Of a DNA stretch of 64,000 nucleotides, positions 53,201 to 62,422 are shown in pieces. Position 1 is the stretch's first letter. Each line of letters begins with the position of its first letter. The stretch is from assembly GCA_017303395.1 (NCBI GenBank), contig JAFLBN010000013.1, positions 1 to 64,000 of the forward strand, read 5' to 3'. This DNA comes from Chitinophagales bacterium. Lineage in GTDB: Bacteria; Bacteroidota; Bacteroidia; Chitinophagales; Chitinophagaceae. The translations under genes were made by a program, and so were the position numbers. Under the pieces are notes generated by a model. The model did no database searches. It was not told the DNA's origin and saw nothing but the letters and a program-made list of their open reading frames with translations.

Positions 53201-53839
53201 ATGAAACGCTTATTACTCATAGGTTTGATTTTGGCAGGTGTTACAACACTTACATCCTGCGTTAAGAACGAATATTATAACACTACCCCGAACACAACAC
53301 CTGTAGGTTATCAGAATATATTTGACGATAATTTTGACTACGACTCTCACAACTGGTCTTTTACAGATGCCTACAACAATGCATCGGTACGTATTACCGG
53401 CGGTCAACTAAAATATGTTTACAACCCGTCTAATGATGGTACAAATACAGTGGCAGTAAATACAGGACTCAATACCAATTACAACTTCCTGATACAAACA
53501 CGCATGCAATCGAACAATGCAATGGGGCTTGTTTGGGGTGTATCGAACAATGACTATGGTTACTCGCTTTTCATAGACGACCAAGGGTATTTTGCAGTAT
53601 ATAAAGAAGGTAATGCTAACACTGCTGTAAAGACATTGATAGATTGGCAGTATAACAGTGCTATCGTTGCAGGCTGGAATAATATAGAAGTAGAGCAACA
53701 AGGCGATTATTGGATAGGATATGCAAACGGCAAGAAACTGTTTGAGATTGGGGCACAGAATTTATATGGCAGTAAGGTGGGGTATATAGTAATGGCAGGC
53801 ACCACAGGTTATGCAGATTATTTGACCGTTCAATGGTAA
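53201..53839 (+). CDS. Hypothetical lipoprotein, concanavalin-like
   Basis: 212-residue protein (ATG 53201; an in-frame ATG 9 bases earlier is possible). The lipobox TLTSC places the lipidated Cys near residue 20, followed by a polar Thr/Asn linker. The domain that follows is strand-rich with Trp/Tyr residues (DDNFDYDSHNWSF, NFLIQTRMQSNNAMGLVWGV, GWNNIEVEQQGDYWIGYANG), as in LamG/concanavalin-A-like carbohydrate-binding domains. No catalytic residues are visible. Likely an outer-membrane or periplasmic binding lipoprotein; ligand unknown. Confidence 0.74.
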   Translation: MKRLLLIGLILAGVTTLTSCVKNEYYNTTPNTTPVGYQNIFDDNFDYDSHNWSFTDAYNNASVRITGGQLKYVYNPSNDGTNTVAVNTGLNTNYNFLIQTRMQSNNAMGLVWGVSNNDYGYSLFIDDQGYFAVYKEGNANTAVKTLIDWQYNSAIVAGWNNIEVEQQGDYWIGYANGKKLFEIGAQNLYGSKVGYIVMAGTTGYADYLTVQW

Positions 53840-53913
53840 AAACTGCGGCTTCGGTGCGGGGCTTGGGCACAAAAGATAAATCCTTGTAACTTAGTTGCAG
53901 GGATTTATTATTT

Positions 53914-54675
53914 ATGAGCAATACGAATGGCCTGAATGGCAAACAATTTACACCTGTTGGTTCTCCGAAAGAGGCTGTATTCCTTGAAGGCCCGCAATCC
54001 AGATGGCAGGAGCTGAAATTTCTTTTCAAAGTAATGCGCCAGTTTATACACGGCTTCCGCAAGTTGCACTTTCTGGGACCCTGTGTTACGGTATTCGGCT
54101 CTGCAAGATTCAAAGAAGACCACCCGTATTATCAATTGGCAAGGGAAGTAGGCCGTGGAGTTGCCGATTTGGGCTTCACGGTGATGACAGGTGGCGGGCC
54201 GGGCATTATGGAAGCAGCCAATCGTGGCGCACAAGAAGCCGGTGGAGTTTCTGTTGGCTGCAACATCATCCTGCCTCACGAACAAAACCCCAACCCCTAT
54301 CTGGACCACTGGGTAGATTTTGAATACTTCTTCGTACGTAAAACACTGCTGAGTAAATACTCTTATGGCTTTGTAGTAATGCCGGGAGGCTATGGTACGC
54401 TCGATGAGTTTTTTGAAGCCATTACGCTGATACAGACAGGCAAGTTTCAGAAATTCCCGGTAGTGCTGATGGGTAAGGAATACCATAAAGACCTGTATAA
54501 CCATATACACAGCATGGTTAAGAATAAAACTATATCTGACATAGATACAGACCTGTTCTTGTATACTGATAGTATTGAAGAGGCTATGACACACCTTAAT
54601 AAATACGGGGTTGAAGGCTTTAAACTAAAAAAGCGTAAATGTATCAGGCCATCCGGTATATTGGGAGAGAAATAA
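53914..54675 (+). CDS. LOG family protein (TIGR00730 Rossmann fold)
   Basis: 253-residue cytoplasmic protein. The family motifs are GGGPGIMEAANRGA near residue 90 and PGGYGTLDE near residue 165, the PGGxGTxxE signature of cytokinin riboside monophosphate phosphoribohydrolases (LOG). Bacterial members act as nucleoside-monophosphate glycosidases or are involved in folate/purine salvage; the real substrate here is unknown. It stands alone and has a basic C-terminal tail (KLKKRKCIRP). A TAACTTAG box about 35 bases upstream is a possible weak -7. Confidence 0.88.
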   Translation: MSNTNGLNGKQFTPVGSPKEAVFLEGPQSRWQELKFLFKVMRQFIHGFRKLHFLGPCVTVFGSARFKEDHPYYQLAREVGRGVADLGFTVMTGGGPGIMEAANRGAQEAGGVSVGCNIILPHEQNPNPYLDHWVDFEYFFVRKTLLSKYSYGFVVMPGGYGTLDEFFEAITLIQTGKFQKFPVVLMGKEYHKDLYNHIHSMVKNKTISDIDTDLFLYTDSIEEAMTHLNKYGVEGFKLKKRKCIRPSGILGEK

Positions 54676-54760
54676 CAGATTTATGACCAAACGCATAAGC
54701 TGAAAGGTATATATTTTGTACATTGGCTATCAGCAAACAAACGCCGTTAAATAATACCTT

Positions 54761-56068
54761 TTGGAAACCAGGATAAAGAAGCTGTACAGATCTGTTATCG
54801 GGCATCATTCTGAATTCACGCTGGAGAACAGAATGTTTAACATGATAAACATCATAGCAATCATAGCCGTTGCTATAGCCCTGCCAATGAATTATATGCT
54901 TGGCTACCCTGCATGGATACTAGCTATAACGACCGGCATTCTGGGACTACAAGTGTACTTGTACTACCTTTCAAGAGTCAGGAAGAAGTTCTACCTGAGC
55001 AGAATACTATTTGCTATCCTCTCCTACTGTTTTCTAACCCTGAATTTCTTTTACAACTCAGGAATAGACGGACCTACTTTTCTTTGTTTCTTCCTGACAT
55101 ATATATTCCTCATAGCCATTTTCCCAAGAAAGACATATTGGCTTTGGACCGGTCTGCATATACTGAATGTACTTATACTATTAATTATCAACCACTACAA
55201 CCCCAGCATTGCACCTGTAACATACCAGACACTTACAGACAGGGATATTGATATTGCTGTGTCTTTTAGTATCATGTTAGTATTATCGTATGCAACGCTG
55301 AACTTTATACGCGCTAATTACGACTATGAAAAGTCTTCTGCAGATAAGAAAGCATTGGCCATTCAACTGCACAATGAAGAACTGGAGAAAGTGAACGCTG
55401 AGAAAAACAAACTATTCTCTATCCTATCTCACGACCTGAGGAGCCCGTTAAATACCATGCAGAGTTATCTGGAGCTTCTCTCCTTCAATATGCTGGATGA
55501 AAATGAAAAAGCAGTTGCTAAAAAGGAACTCTTGGACCTTACCAAGAACACATCAGACCTGTTATTCAACCTGCTATCGTGGTCTAAAACCCAAATGGAA
55601 GGTGTTAGCGCTAAGCTAAAAGCCAATAATATATCAGAGGTACTCACCAGCACCATCAATACACAACATGCCATCGCCTCTCAAAAAGATATTCGTTTTG
55701 AAAACAATATAGATAAACGACTAATGGCTACTTGTGATGAGGATATGCTGCAGCTTGTGGTACGCAACTTGTTAAATAACGCCATTAAATTCACCCCATC
55801 ATTCGGAAAGATAACGATCTCAACAACTACTGATAATGACAGAGCTATCATAGCTATTACCGATAACGGAGCAGGCATACCATTGGAACAGCAAAGTGAG
55901 ATATTCTCTCTCAAAATACGTTCTACCTATGGCACCAACAACGAGAAAGGCATAGGTCTTGGGCTTGTATTATGCAAGGAATATATAGAATTACAAAACG
56001 GCAGCATTGGGTTTGAAAGCCAAGTTGGACAAGGAACAACATTCTTCATATCATTACCAACTGCATAA
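54761..56068 (+). CDS. Orphan sensor histidine kinase
   Basis: 435-residue membrane kinase, start taken at TTG 54761 (ATG 54833 would remove 24 residues and is also possible). About six hydrophobic helices span residues 28-190 and form an integral membrane sensor without a large external loop. The kinase core follows: H224 in LSHDLRSPLN (phospho-acceptor), N-box VVRNLLNNAIKF, G1 DNGAGIPLEQ and G2 GIGLGLVLC. No response regulator lies next to it, so it is an orphan. The signal sensed is unknown; the membrane sensor may detect bilayer state or a lipophilic ligand. Confidence 0.9.
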   Translation: METRIKKLYRSVIGHHSEFTLENRMFNMINIIAIIAVAIALPMNYMLGYPAWILAITTGILGLQVYLYYLSRVRKKFYLSRILFAILSYCFLTLNFFYNSGIDGPTFLCFFLTYIFLIAIFPRKTYWLWTGLHILNVLILLIINHYNPSIAPVTYQTLTDRDIDIAVSFSIMLVLSYATLNFIRANYDYEKSSADKKALAIQLHNEELEKVNAEKNKLFSILSHDLRSPLNTMQSYLELLSFNMLDENEKAVAKKELLDLTKNTSDLLFNLLSWSKTQMEGVSAKLKANNISEVLTSTINTQHAIASQKDIRFENNIDKRLMATCDEDMLQLVVRNLLNNAIKFTPSFGKITISTTTDNDRAIIAITDNGAGIPLEQQSEIFSLKIRSTYGTNNEKGIGLGLVLCKEYIELQNGSIGFESQVGQGTTFFISLPTA

Positions 56069-56073
56069 ACAGG

Positions 56074-56101
56074 AAAGCCGACGGGAGAACCCACCGGCTT
56101 T
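56074..56101. terminator. Bidirectional terminator between the kinase and the T9SS beta-helix gene
   Basis: AAAGCCG (56074-56080) pairs with CGGCTTT (56095-56101), with a two-base mismatch, then GGG with CCC around loop AGAA. A-tract on one side and T-tract on the other, between convergent genes. Confidence 0.75.
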
Positions 56102-56124
56102 TGTTTAAATAAACCACATGTAAA

Positions 56125-57993
56125 TTATTTGATAACCGTCAGTTTAACTGTTTTCTGACCATTTGCAGATGCTACTGTTACAAAGTACATACCTGCATTA
56201 ACATCAGCCAGATCTACATTATAAGTCTGAGAACCTGAAGTTTTACCAGCGAATATGTTTTTAACAACACGACCTGTCATATCTACCAGATAAATGTTAA
56301 CATCTGTATTTTGTTTCAGTGCAATGTTTACATAAGCATTGGTAGTAGCCGGATTAGGATATACTGAAGTAGCTTCAATGTTTTCTTCAATATTTTCTAC
56401 AGAAACAACAGTTTCATAGTATGTATTGTTAGGATCGAAGTTTGTCCATTTAGACATCCAGTTATCACCAGCACAACCAAATGCACCCACATAGTTAGTT
56501 TTTGTGAAGAACGGATCGCTAACTTTTGAAGAAGAGAAGTTAGGCACTACTGTTGGAGCATTATAGTTTGCAAATTTGTTTGAAGTATCTGTATTGATAG
56601 CTTTTGAACAATCAAAAGGATAAACGTTGCCAGGGAATGTACCTGCAGGTATATAAGAAGGCAATGCTTTGCTATTATAGATAACAGGAGAAGAGCTCTT
56701 AGGGAAGAAGTTAGGGTTGATATCATCAAACGGATTCCACAACGTAAGCTGGCTTGTCATAGAAGCAAACTGAAAGTTGCCAGATGCCGGGTCTTGCAAA
56801 TAAGCAAACGGACCTGAATACGGAGTCCAGTCTGTATTGCCTGCAGTAGCAGAGTCAGCATTTGCTGATGTAGGCGTCAGTGAACGAGCACCATTAACTA
56901 CAAATACTATGTTTTTGTTTGGTGCACCTGAAGGTATACCTGTAGTAGATGTACCTGCGATTATGTTTGATTTGAACTCCATAGCACCGCTACCAATATT
57001 TTTAGTAGTTGAACCGTAAGAAGAAGAAGACTCATCTATCAACAAACCGCAAGCGAAACCACCGATGATAGAGTTAAAAAGGCTCAGAGAGCTACCACGA
57101 CGTATATGTACACCTGCAGTGTGCTGAGCAACGTCGTAAGCAGTAGAAGTAGGTGTAACAACCGGGCCTATCATAGTACCGTTAGAAAAAACGGCTTTCG
57201 TAGCTTTTGAAGCATCTGTTTTACCATCTACTGTACCAGCCAGATAGCTGTCTGATTCAATAGCTTTAGAACCGCTGATATCTGCTACGTTAGGATCTTT
57301 CTGAGAAACGAAAAACTGTACTTTACCGTTGTAACCGTTATCGTTATCAAAATCATCATCTACCATGCGGTGCGAAACCAGGTATTTAGCATTTACCGTA
57401 CCGCCAAACCATTCTATACCATCATCGCCACCATAAGACACCATGATGTGATCTATTTGTGTACCTGCACCAACACCACAAAGTGTAAGGCTGTTCACCT
57501 CGTTATTAGGAGAGAATGCTATACCGCCAAATTCTATGCGAACATAAGAAAGCACACCACTGTTATCGTTAGCATCTGTACCACCGTAGAAAGAGCGAGG
57601 GCCACCTTCTACTTGCGCTTCACCTGCAGTCCAGTTTACAGGAGCTTTACCACATATGATAACGCCACCCCAGTCACCATAAGTACGGCTGCCCTGCGGT
57701 TCGTTTGATGTAAAGATGATTGGCATATCTGCTGTACCTGCTGCCATAATCTTAGCCCCACGTTCTACAATAAGTGCACCTTTTGTAGCCTTATCGCCAC
57801 GAATGATGGTACCCGGCTTGATTGTAAGTGTTGCACCACTTGTTACGTATACGTAACCTTTCAATAAATACTGTTGATCAGCATTCCACGTAGTATTTGT
57901 AGAGATACTGTCTTTTACTGTAACTGTATTGAACGCAAATGCTTGCGATGCTACAGCTATCAGCGATACTGTTAAGAAGAGAAGTCTTTTCAT
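56125..57993 (-). CDS. Secreted beta-helix protein with T9SS sorting domain
   Basis: 622-residue protein with a signal peptide (ending QAFAF). The main part (about residues 25-510) is a right-handed beta-helix-like domain with Gly/Asp-rich turns (YVYVTSGATLTIKPGTIIRG; DGIEWFGGTVNAKYLVSHRM). The last 85 residues are a type A sorting domain (YPNPATTNAYVN ... GQKTVKLTVIK). It follows the TonB receptor gene by 95 bases on the same strand, which suggests a receptor-plus-surface-protein pair that works on one nutrient. The ligand is unknown. Confidence 0.86.
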   Translation of the reverse strand: MKRLLFLTVSLIAVASQAFAFNTVTVKDSISTNTTWNADQQYLLKGYVYVTSGATLTIKPGTIIRGDKATKGALIVERGAKIMAAGTADMPIIFTSNEPQGSRTYGDWGGVIICGKAPVNWTAGEAQVEGGPRSFYGGTDANDNSGVLSYVRIEFGGIAFSPNNEVNSLTLCGVGAGTQIDHIMVSYGGDDGIEWFGGTVNAKYLVSHRMVDDDFDNDNGYNGKVQFFVSQKDPNVADISGSKAIESDSYLAGTVDGKTDASKATKAVFSNGTMIGPVVTPTSTAYDVAQHTAGVHIRRGSSLSLFNSIIGGFACGLLIDESSSSYGSTTKNIGSGAMEFKSNIIAGTSTTGIPSGAPNKNIVFVVNGARSLTPTSANADSATAGNTDWTPYSGPFAYLQDPASGNFQFASMTSQLTLWNPFDDINPNFFPKSSSPVIYNSKALPSYIPAGTFPGNVYPFDCSKAINTDTSNKFANYNAPTVVPNFSSSKVSDPFFTKTNYVGAFGCAGDNWMSKWTNFDPNNTYYETVVSVENIEENIEATSVYPNPATTNAYVNIALKQNTDVNIYLVDMTGRVVKNIFAGKTSGSQTYNVDLADVNAGMYFVTVASANGQKTVKLTVIK

Positions 57994-58088
57994 GTTTTAT
58001 TATTTGATTGCGAAAGTATAATGAGTGTGTTACCAGAAGATTGCCGTAACATTAACAAGGGATTATGTCAATGTTACGGCAATATGTA

Positions 58089-60938
58089 TTAAAGCTTCAT
58101 TTTCAAGCCTATAGTGAAATAACGACCGGGCCTGTATTCCATGATTGCTTTATCTATTGAGTTCACATCATTATAGTCTTTCTGAATTTTGTTATCATAG
58201 TTTACATCTTGCACTTGTCTCACCTTCTGATTCAATAAATTTTGAATACCGGCAGTCAAGGTTATATACTTGAAAAACTTTTTAGACAGTATTACGTCAA
58301 ATGAATTAAAAGGCATCTCCCATATATTACCTACACCGTCGTATGTGGTACCTAATATTGCGATACGCGGACCGAATACATTGTACAAAGCGGATACCTG
58401 CAAGCCGATAGAATCGTTCTGATAATATAGTCCTGCATTGTACATATAAGGAGACTGGCCTTGCAGTGGTGTATTTATATTCTTAACATTGGTATCAGGG
58501 GTAACCTCACTTTTTATTAATGCCATATTACCCGTAATAGCCAAGTCTCTGAATATATTTTTAGTACTTAATGCATTATCTATAAACGCAAGACTTTTTC
58601 TTGCCTCAATCTCCAGACCATACGTATATCCGCTTTTCAGGTTGGCGAATGTAAATTCTCTTGCATCACCTGCGGGTACTGATATAATTTGCTGGATTGG
58701 ATTTTTGATATTCTTATAAAAAACACCAGCTTGTATTACTTCGCCGGCTGCCGGATAAAATTCCCAACGAGCATCAATATTATGTATCTGCGCAACATCG
58801 AGTGTATCACCATTTTTGTTGATATACGTTTCAAACATAGCACCCTTTATACCCCAGCGGTTTTCAAGATCGTAGAAATAGAATGGTGAGTTTTCTCTGA
58901 ATTCCGGCCTGTTTAATGTTTTGCCATATGCAACACGCACCAGACTTTTTTCTGTCAGATTGTATGACATGTTCACCGATGGCAACCAGAACTTAGTTTC
59001 TACCTGTGGATTAATTACATTCAGATTGTCTGTAGCAATAAGCGAGTACTTATTATACTCATATCTTACACCACCATATACTGTCAACTTTTCTCTGGCA
59101 GTAATCCATTTTGCAGCAACAAAGCTTGCAATTAAAGTATTTGAAGCATCGTACCAGTCATACGGCCTTGTATCTTCATCCAGTTTGAATGTTGTGGCAG
59201 ATCCTGTATTTTCTTCGGCAAATATTTGATTTACATCCAACCGCTTCAATTTGTTGGCAATTAATCCCGGCTTGATGGAATAGCCCAACTGTCTCAACTT
59301 ATATGCTCGCTTCTTCAATTCAATATAATTACCAGCACTTACCTCTAAATTCAGATTTTTGAAAGGTAACAAGTGTGAATACTGATGATTGAAACTATAT
59401 ACCTTTTCATACAACTGCGAAAACACCCTGCCACCACCATATACAGGATCTGTAGACCCGGGAGAAACTGCCGCAGAGTACATAGAATCATCCTGGTTGT
59501 AGGTTTTAGAGTAACGAATACGCATCAGATCGGGCATATTTTTGAACAGGTCTGTATAACCCAATGTCCAATTGTATTTTCTTGCATCATTGCTACTTTT
59601 ATGCGAACCAGTTAACTGTGTATTGTATGAAGCACGGCTTTCATAGGCCATATTAAAGGTTCTTTCATTAGCTTCCTCTTTTGTCGTATCAGGCAAATTG
59701 ACACGATAGGTAAATGATGATGATCCCGCCTGATTATATAGATTCTTAAACTCAATTTTATTGTTGCCCCAAGCTACAGCCAGATTGTCCATCAATGCTA
59801 CATTTACATTGTTTGCTGATATCTTATCTGCATATATGTACATAATATCAGTAGAATCCCAATCTTTACGGCTAACCGCATAGTTTGTTGATGTATTGCT
59901 ATAATTGACAGCGAATGTATTACCCAACCTTACTTTATTTATCTTAAACACATTAGATGCAGAAAGATTGAACCTCATATCAGGTGCCAATGTTTTTGTT
60001 TTGTACTGCCAATTATTATTCAGCGATTTTGTTACCTCTGCATAATCCGGATCGTTTTTACTGATTCGCTCCTTATCTGCAATAAGAGACGGCAATTCTC
60101 TTTTACCATCATCAAAACCAAGCCAGTCCGTTTTAGAAGGTTCGTTGTAATTGAATTGTGTACCTGTAGAATATTCTCTGCTTGAAGTTGAAAAGCCTAA
60201 GGAGTATGTGTTCTTTGCAGGTATAGATGTTGTGTACAGCTTTACCATACCACCTGCAAAGTCACCGGGAAGATCGGGTGCAGGGGTTTTATATACCAGC
60301 ATACGGTCTATCTGTCCGCTTGGTATCGCATCAAACGAAAAAGATTTGATATCAACCTCACTACTTGGGGCACCTGCATCATTCAACCATACATTATTAT
60401 ACCTGTCGTAAAGCCCACGCACCATAATAAATTTATCATCTCTGATGGTAACGCCCGGCACGCGTTTAACTACATCAGCAGCATTACGGTCCATTGTTTT
60501 AGCAATCTGTTGAGCACTAATACCGCTTACGATTGTATTACTCTTGCGTATTTCCATCAATACTGCATTCTCAGTATTTGTCACTTTTGTTGTCTTTACA
60601 GTAACCTCTGTCAGCTTATTATTACCTTCTTCCTTCAGCACAGCATCCAGTTCCACGTCTTTACCCTTTAATACAGTAATGGTTTTCAACACCTTCTTGT
60701 ATGTAACCATAGAGAACACTATCTCGTAGGTTCCGTCTTCAACATTGTCAAATTCATACCTGCCATCTATATCTGTTTGTGTACCTTTTTCTAATCCTTT
60801 CAGCACGACAACTGCACCAATGAGCGGCTCATTTTTTTCATCTCTTACAACACCGAAAACCTTTGCTGCAAAGGAATTGAAGGATAACAGAATGTAAATA
60901 CCAATTAGAATAAATGTGAGGTATAACTTATTGCGCAT
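58089..60938 (-). CDS. TonB-dependent receptor
   Basis: 949-residue outer-membrane active transporter. After the signal peptide, residues about 27-105 form a carboxypeptidase D regulatory-like domain (VFGVVRDEKNEPLIGAVVVL). The plug domain follows (about 125-235, with QQIAKTMDRNAADVVKRVPG) and then a 22-strand barrel ending in GRYFTIGLKMKL with the usual terminal aromatic pattern. It takes up a substrate too large for porins, powered by TonB. Its downstream partner is the T9SS beta-helix protein. No SusD-like gene is adjacent, so a glycan-utilisation locus of the standard type is unlikely. Confidence 0.92.
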   Translation of the reverse strand: MRNKLYLTFILIGIYILLSFNSFAAKVFGVVRDEKNEPLIGAVVVLKGLEKGTQTDIDGRYEFDNVEDGTYEIVFSMVTYKKVLKTITVLKGKDVELDAVLKEEGNNKLTEVTVKTTKVTNTENAVLMEIRKSNTIVSGISAQQIAKTMDRNAADVVKRVPGVTIRDDKFIMVRGLYDRYNNVWLNDAGAPSSEVDIKSFSFDAIPSGQIDRMLVYKTPAPDLPGDFAGGMVKLYTTSIPAKNTYSLGFSTSSREYSTGTQFNYNEPSKTDWLGFDDGKRELPSLIADKERISKNDPDYAEVTKSLNNNWQYKTKTLAPDMRFNLSASNVFKINKVRLGNTFAVNYSNTSTNYAVSRKDWDSTDIMYIYADKISANNVNVALMDNLAVAWGNNKIEFKNLYNQAGSSSFTYRVNLPDTTKEEANERTFNMAYESRASYNTQLTGSHKSSNDARKYNWTLGYTDLFKNMPDLMRIRYSKTYNQDDSMYSAAVSPGSTDPVYGGGRVFSQLYEKVYSFNHQYSHLLPFKNLNLEVSAGNYIELKKRAYKLRQLGYSIKPGLIANKLKRLDVNQIFAEENTGSATTFKLDEDTRPYDWYDASNTLIASFVAAKWITAREKLTVYGGVRYEYNKYSLIATDNLNVINPQVETKFWLPSVNMSYNLTEKSLVRVAYGKTLNRPEFRENSPFYFYDLENRWGIKGAMFETYINKNGDTLDVAQIHNIDARWEFYPAAGEVIQAGVFYKNIKNPIQQIISVPAGDAREFTFANLKSGYTYGLEIEARKSLAFIDNALSTKNIFRDLAITGNMALIKSEVTPDTNVKNINTPLQGQSPYMYNAGLYYQNDSIGLQVSALYNVFGPRIAILGTTYDGVGNIWEMPFNSFDVILSKKFFKYITLTAGIQNLLNQKVRQVQDVNYDNKIQKDYNDVNSIDKAIMEYRPGRYFTIGLKMKL

Positions 60939-60957
60939 ACATATATTTTATGAAATG

Positions 60958-60965
60958 CAAAACTA
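60958..60965 (-). promoter_or_regulatory. Putative -7 box of the TonB receptor gene
   Basis: TAGTTTTG on the minus strand, exact match to TAnnTTTG, 19 bases before the start codon. Confidence 0.47.
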
Positions 60966-61157
60966 TAACGGCTTGTAGCTAAAGGGGTTTAGCCAGTGTT
61001 ATGAAAATGTATACGCAGTATTAATAAATTGAAACGGGAATGTTAAGCCATCAGTTAAAGTCTTCTTTAATAGTGTCATAATGATGTTAAAATATTTATC
61101 GGCAAGTGAGTGTTAACAATAATGCCGGATATATGTAGTTAACTTGTAGTGTGCATT

Positions 61158-61853
61158 ATGAAAAAGACGCGGATCACCATATTACTATTACTACTGTTGC
61201 CGCTGTGCTCCATTGCACAGATTCAGTCAACTATATCTATAGGCAGTGCAATATCTTATGCAGATGCGAAGAATACAGAGAAATACCTGCCTGTAGTACA
61301 ACCTAATGCATCCCTGAGTTTCAATATACCTGTTACTAAAAGTGTATCGTTGCAAACAGGATTGATGTACTCTATAAGGGGATATAATACTGTACAAAAA
61401 GAGACTTTCGAAAAAGACAAATCGTACTACCTGACACAATACAGGATGCAATATCTGTCTGTACCATTGATGCTGTCTGTAAAAACAATCCAAACAAAGA
61501 AACTGCAAGTATGGGCAGATGGTGGCATGCACTACAATTTCTTTCTGTCCGGCAGCATGCGATACGATTATGAGAACTATAAGAATAATGAACTGGTAGA
61601 AAACAGCGGCGCTACTTATAGGATTAAGGGATGGTTTACTCCGTCTAAATACAGCCCAACCCGCGACAGCTATGATATGAATGCACTGGATATAGCCTTA
61701 AAATTGCAGATGCGTTTTATATACAAAGACAGGTATTCCCTTGCAGTATACCACGAATACAGCTTGTATGATGTACGTTCTAATCCTGATAATGCTGCCT
61801 CATCTGTCAAGGCGCAATACTCGGGCATATCTTTAGGGTACAGATTGTTTTAA
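61158..61853 (+). CDS. Outer-membrane beta-barrel protein (porin family)
   Basis: 231-residue protein (ATG 61158 chosen over a GTG three codons upstream because MKKTR starts the signal peptide). Signal peptide ends near LCSIAQ. The rest alternates polar and hydrophobic residues in strands (SLQTGLMYSIRGYNT; LQVWADGGMHYNFFL) and ends in YSGISLGYRLF, the terminal aromatic signature of outer-membrane barrels. It belongs to the general OmpA/porin-like small barrel group; no substrate known. It is divergent from the TonB receptor. Confidence 0.83.
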   Translation: MKKTRITILLLLLLPLCSIAQIQSTISIGSAISYADAKNTEKYLPVVQPNASLSFNIPVTKSVSLQTGLMYSIRGYNTVQKETFEKDKSYYLTQYRMQYLSVPLMLSVKTIQTKKLQVWADGGMHYNFFLSGSMRYDYENYKNNELVENSGATYRIKGWFTPSKYSPTRDSYDMNALDIALKLQMRFIYKDRYSLAVYHEYSLYDVRSNPDNAASSVKAQYSGISLGYRLF

Positions 61854-61913
61854 TTAACATAGCTTTACCATGCCATAGATTAAACATTTCTAAAATCGGG
61901 CTGTTATATTAGC

Positions 61914-62375
61914 ATGTTGAGGTTCATCATATTTCTGATAATAAATTTTGGGGCACTGGGTATTGGCGGCCTTATGTTGGGCAATCCGCAAACCAATGAG
62001 TGGTACCAGTCTTTGAACAAAGCTCCGTGGACACCACCGGGATGGGTGTTTGGTGCGGCGTGGTCATCCATCATGCTTTGTTATTCCATATTCATGTGGA
62101 AGGCGTCTTCAGTAGCAGAGCCACGTTTGTATCCTAATCTATACCTGATGTTCGCCATTCAGTTTGTACTGAATGTAATGTGGAATCCTATCTTCTTCAG
62201 ATGGCATATAATGGGGCTTGGTGCATTTGTAATCATTGCACTGTTGCTTGTTGTAGCATGGTTTACATGGTGGGGATTTAAAAATCTGGGAGCATGGGGT
62301 TTGTTGATGCTACCCTACACCATTTGGCTGTGTATAGCTGCATCGCTGAATATATATGCGTATACACATAATTAG
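61914..62375 (+). CDS. TspO/MBR family tryptophan-rich protein
   Basis: 153-residue membrane protein with five helices. Family blocks are LNKAPWTPPGWVFGAAWSS, FVLNVMWNPIFF and LLMLPYTIWLCIAASLN with many Trp. TspO proteins bind porphyrins and are linked to tetrapyrrole and stress responses in bacteria. It stands alone and ends in a terminator shared with lipA. Confidence 0.94.
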   Translation: MLRFIIFLIINFGALGIGGLMLGNPQTNEWYQSLNKAPWTPPGWVFGAAWSSIMLCYSIFMWKASSVAEPRLYPNLYLMFAIQFVLNVMWNPIFFRWHIMGLGAFVIIALLLVVAWFTWWGFKNLGAWGLLMLPYTIWLCIAASLNIYAYTHN

Positions 62376-62400
62376 AAAAGCCGCAATAGTTGCGGCTTTT
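62376..62400. terminator. Bidirectional terminator between tspO-like gene and lipA
   Basis: AAAAGCCGCAA (62376-62386) pairs perfectly with TTGCGGCTTTT (62390-62400) around loop TAG, with A and T tracts, between convergent genes. Confidence 0.9.
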
Positions 62401-62422
62401 CTTTATTAAATATTCTTAGTTA

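Noticed and set aside
56125-60938. SusC/SusD glycan utilisation locus
   Set aside because: The TonB receptor has no SusD-like partner and no glycoside hydrolase nearby.
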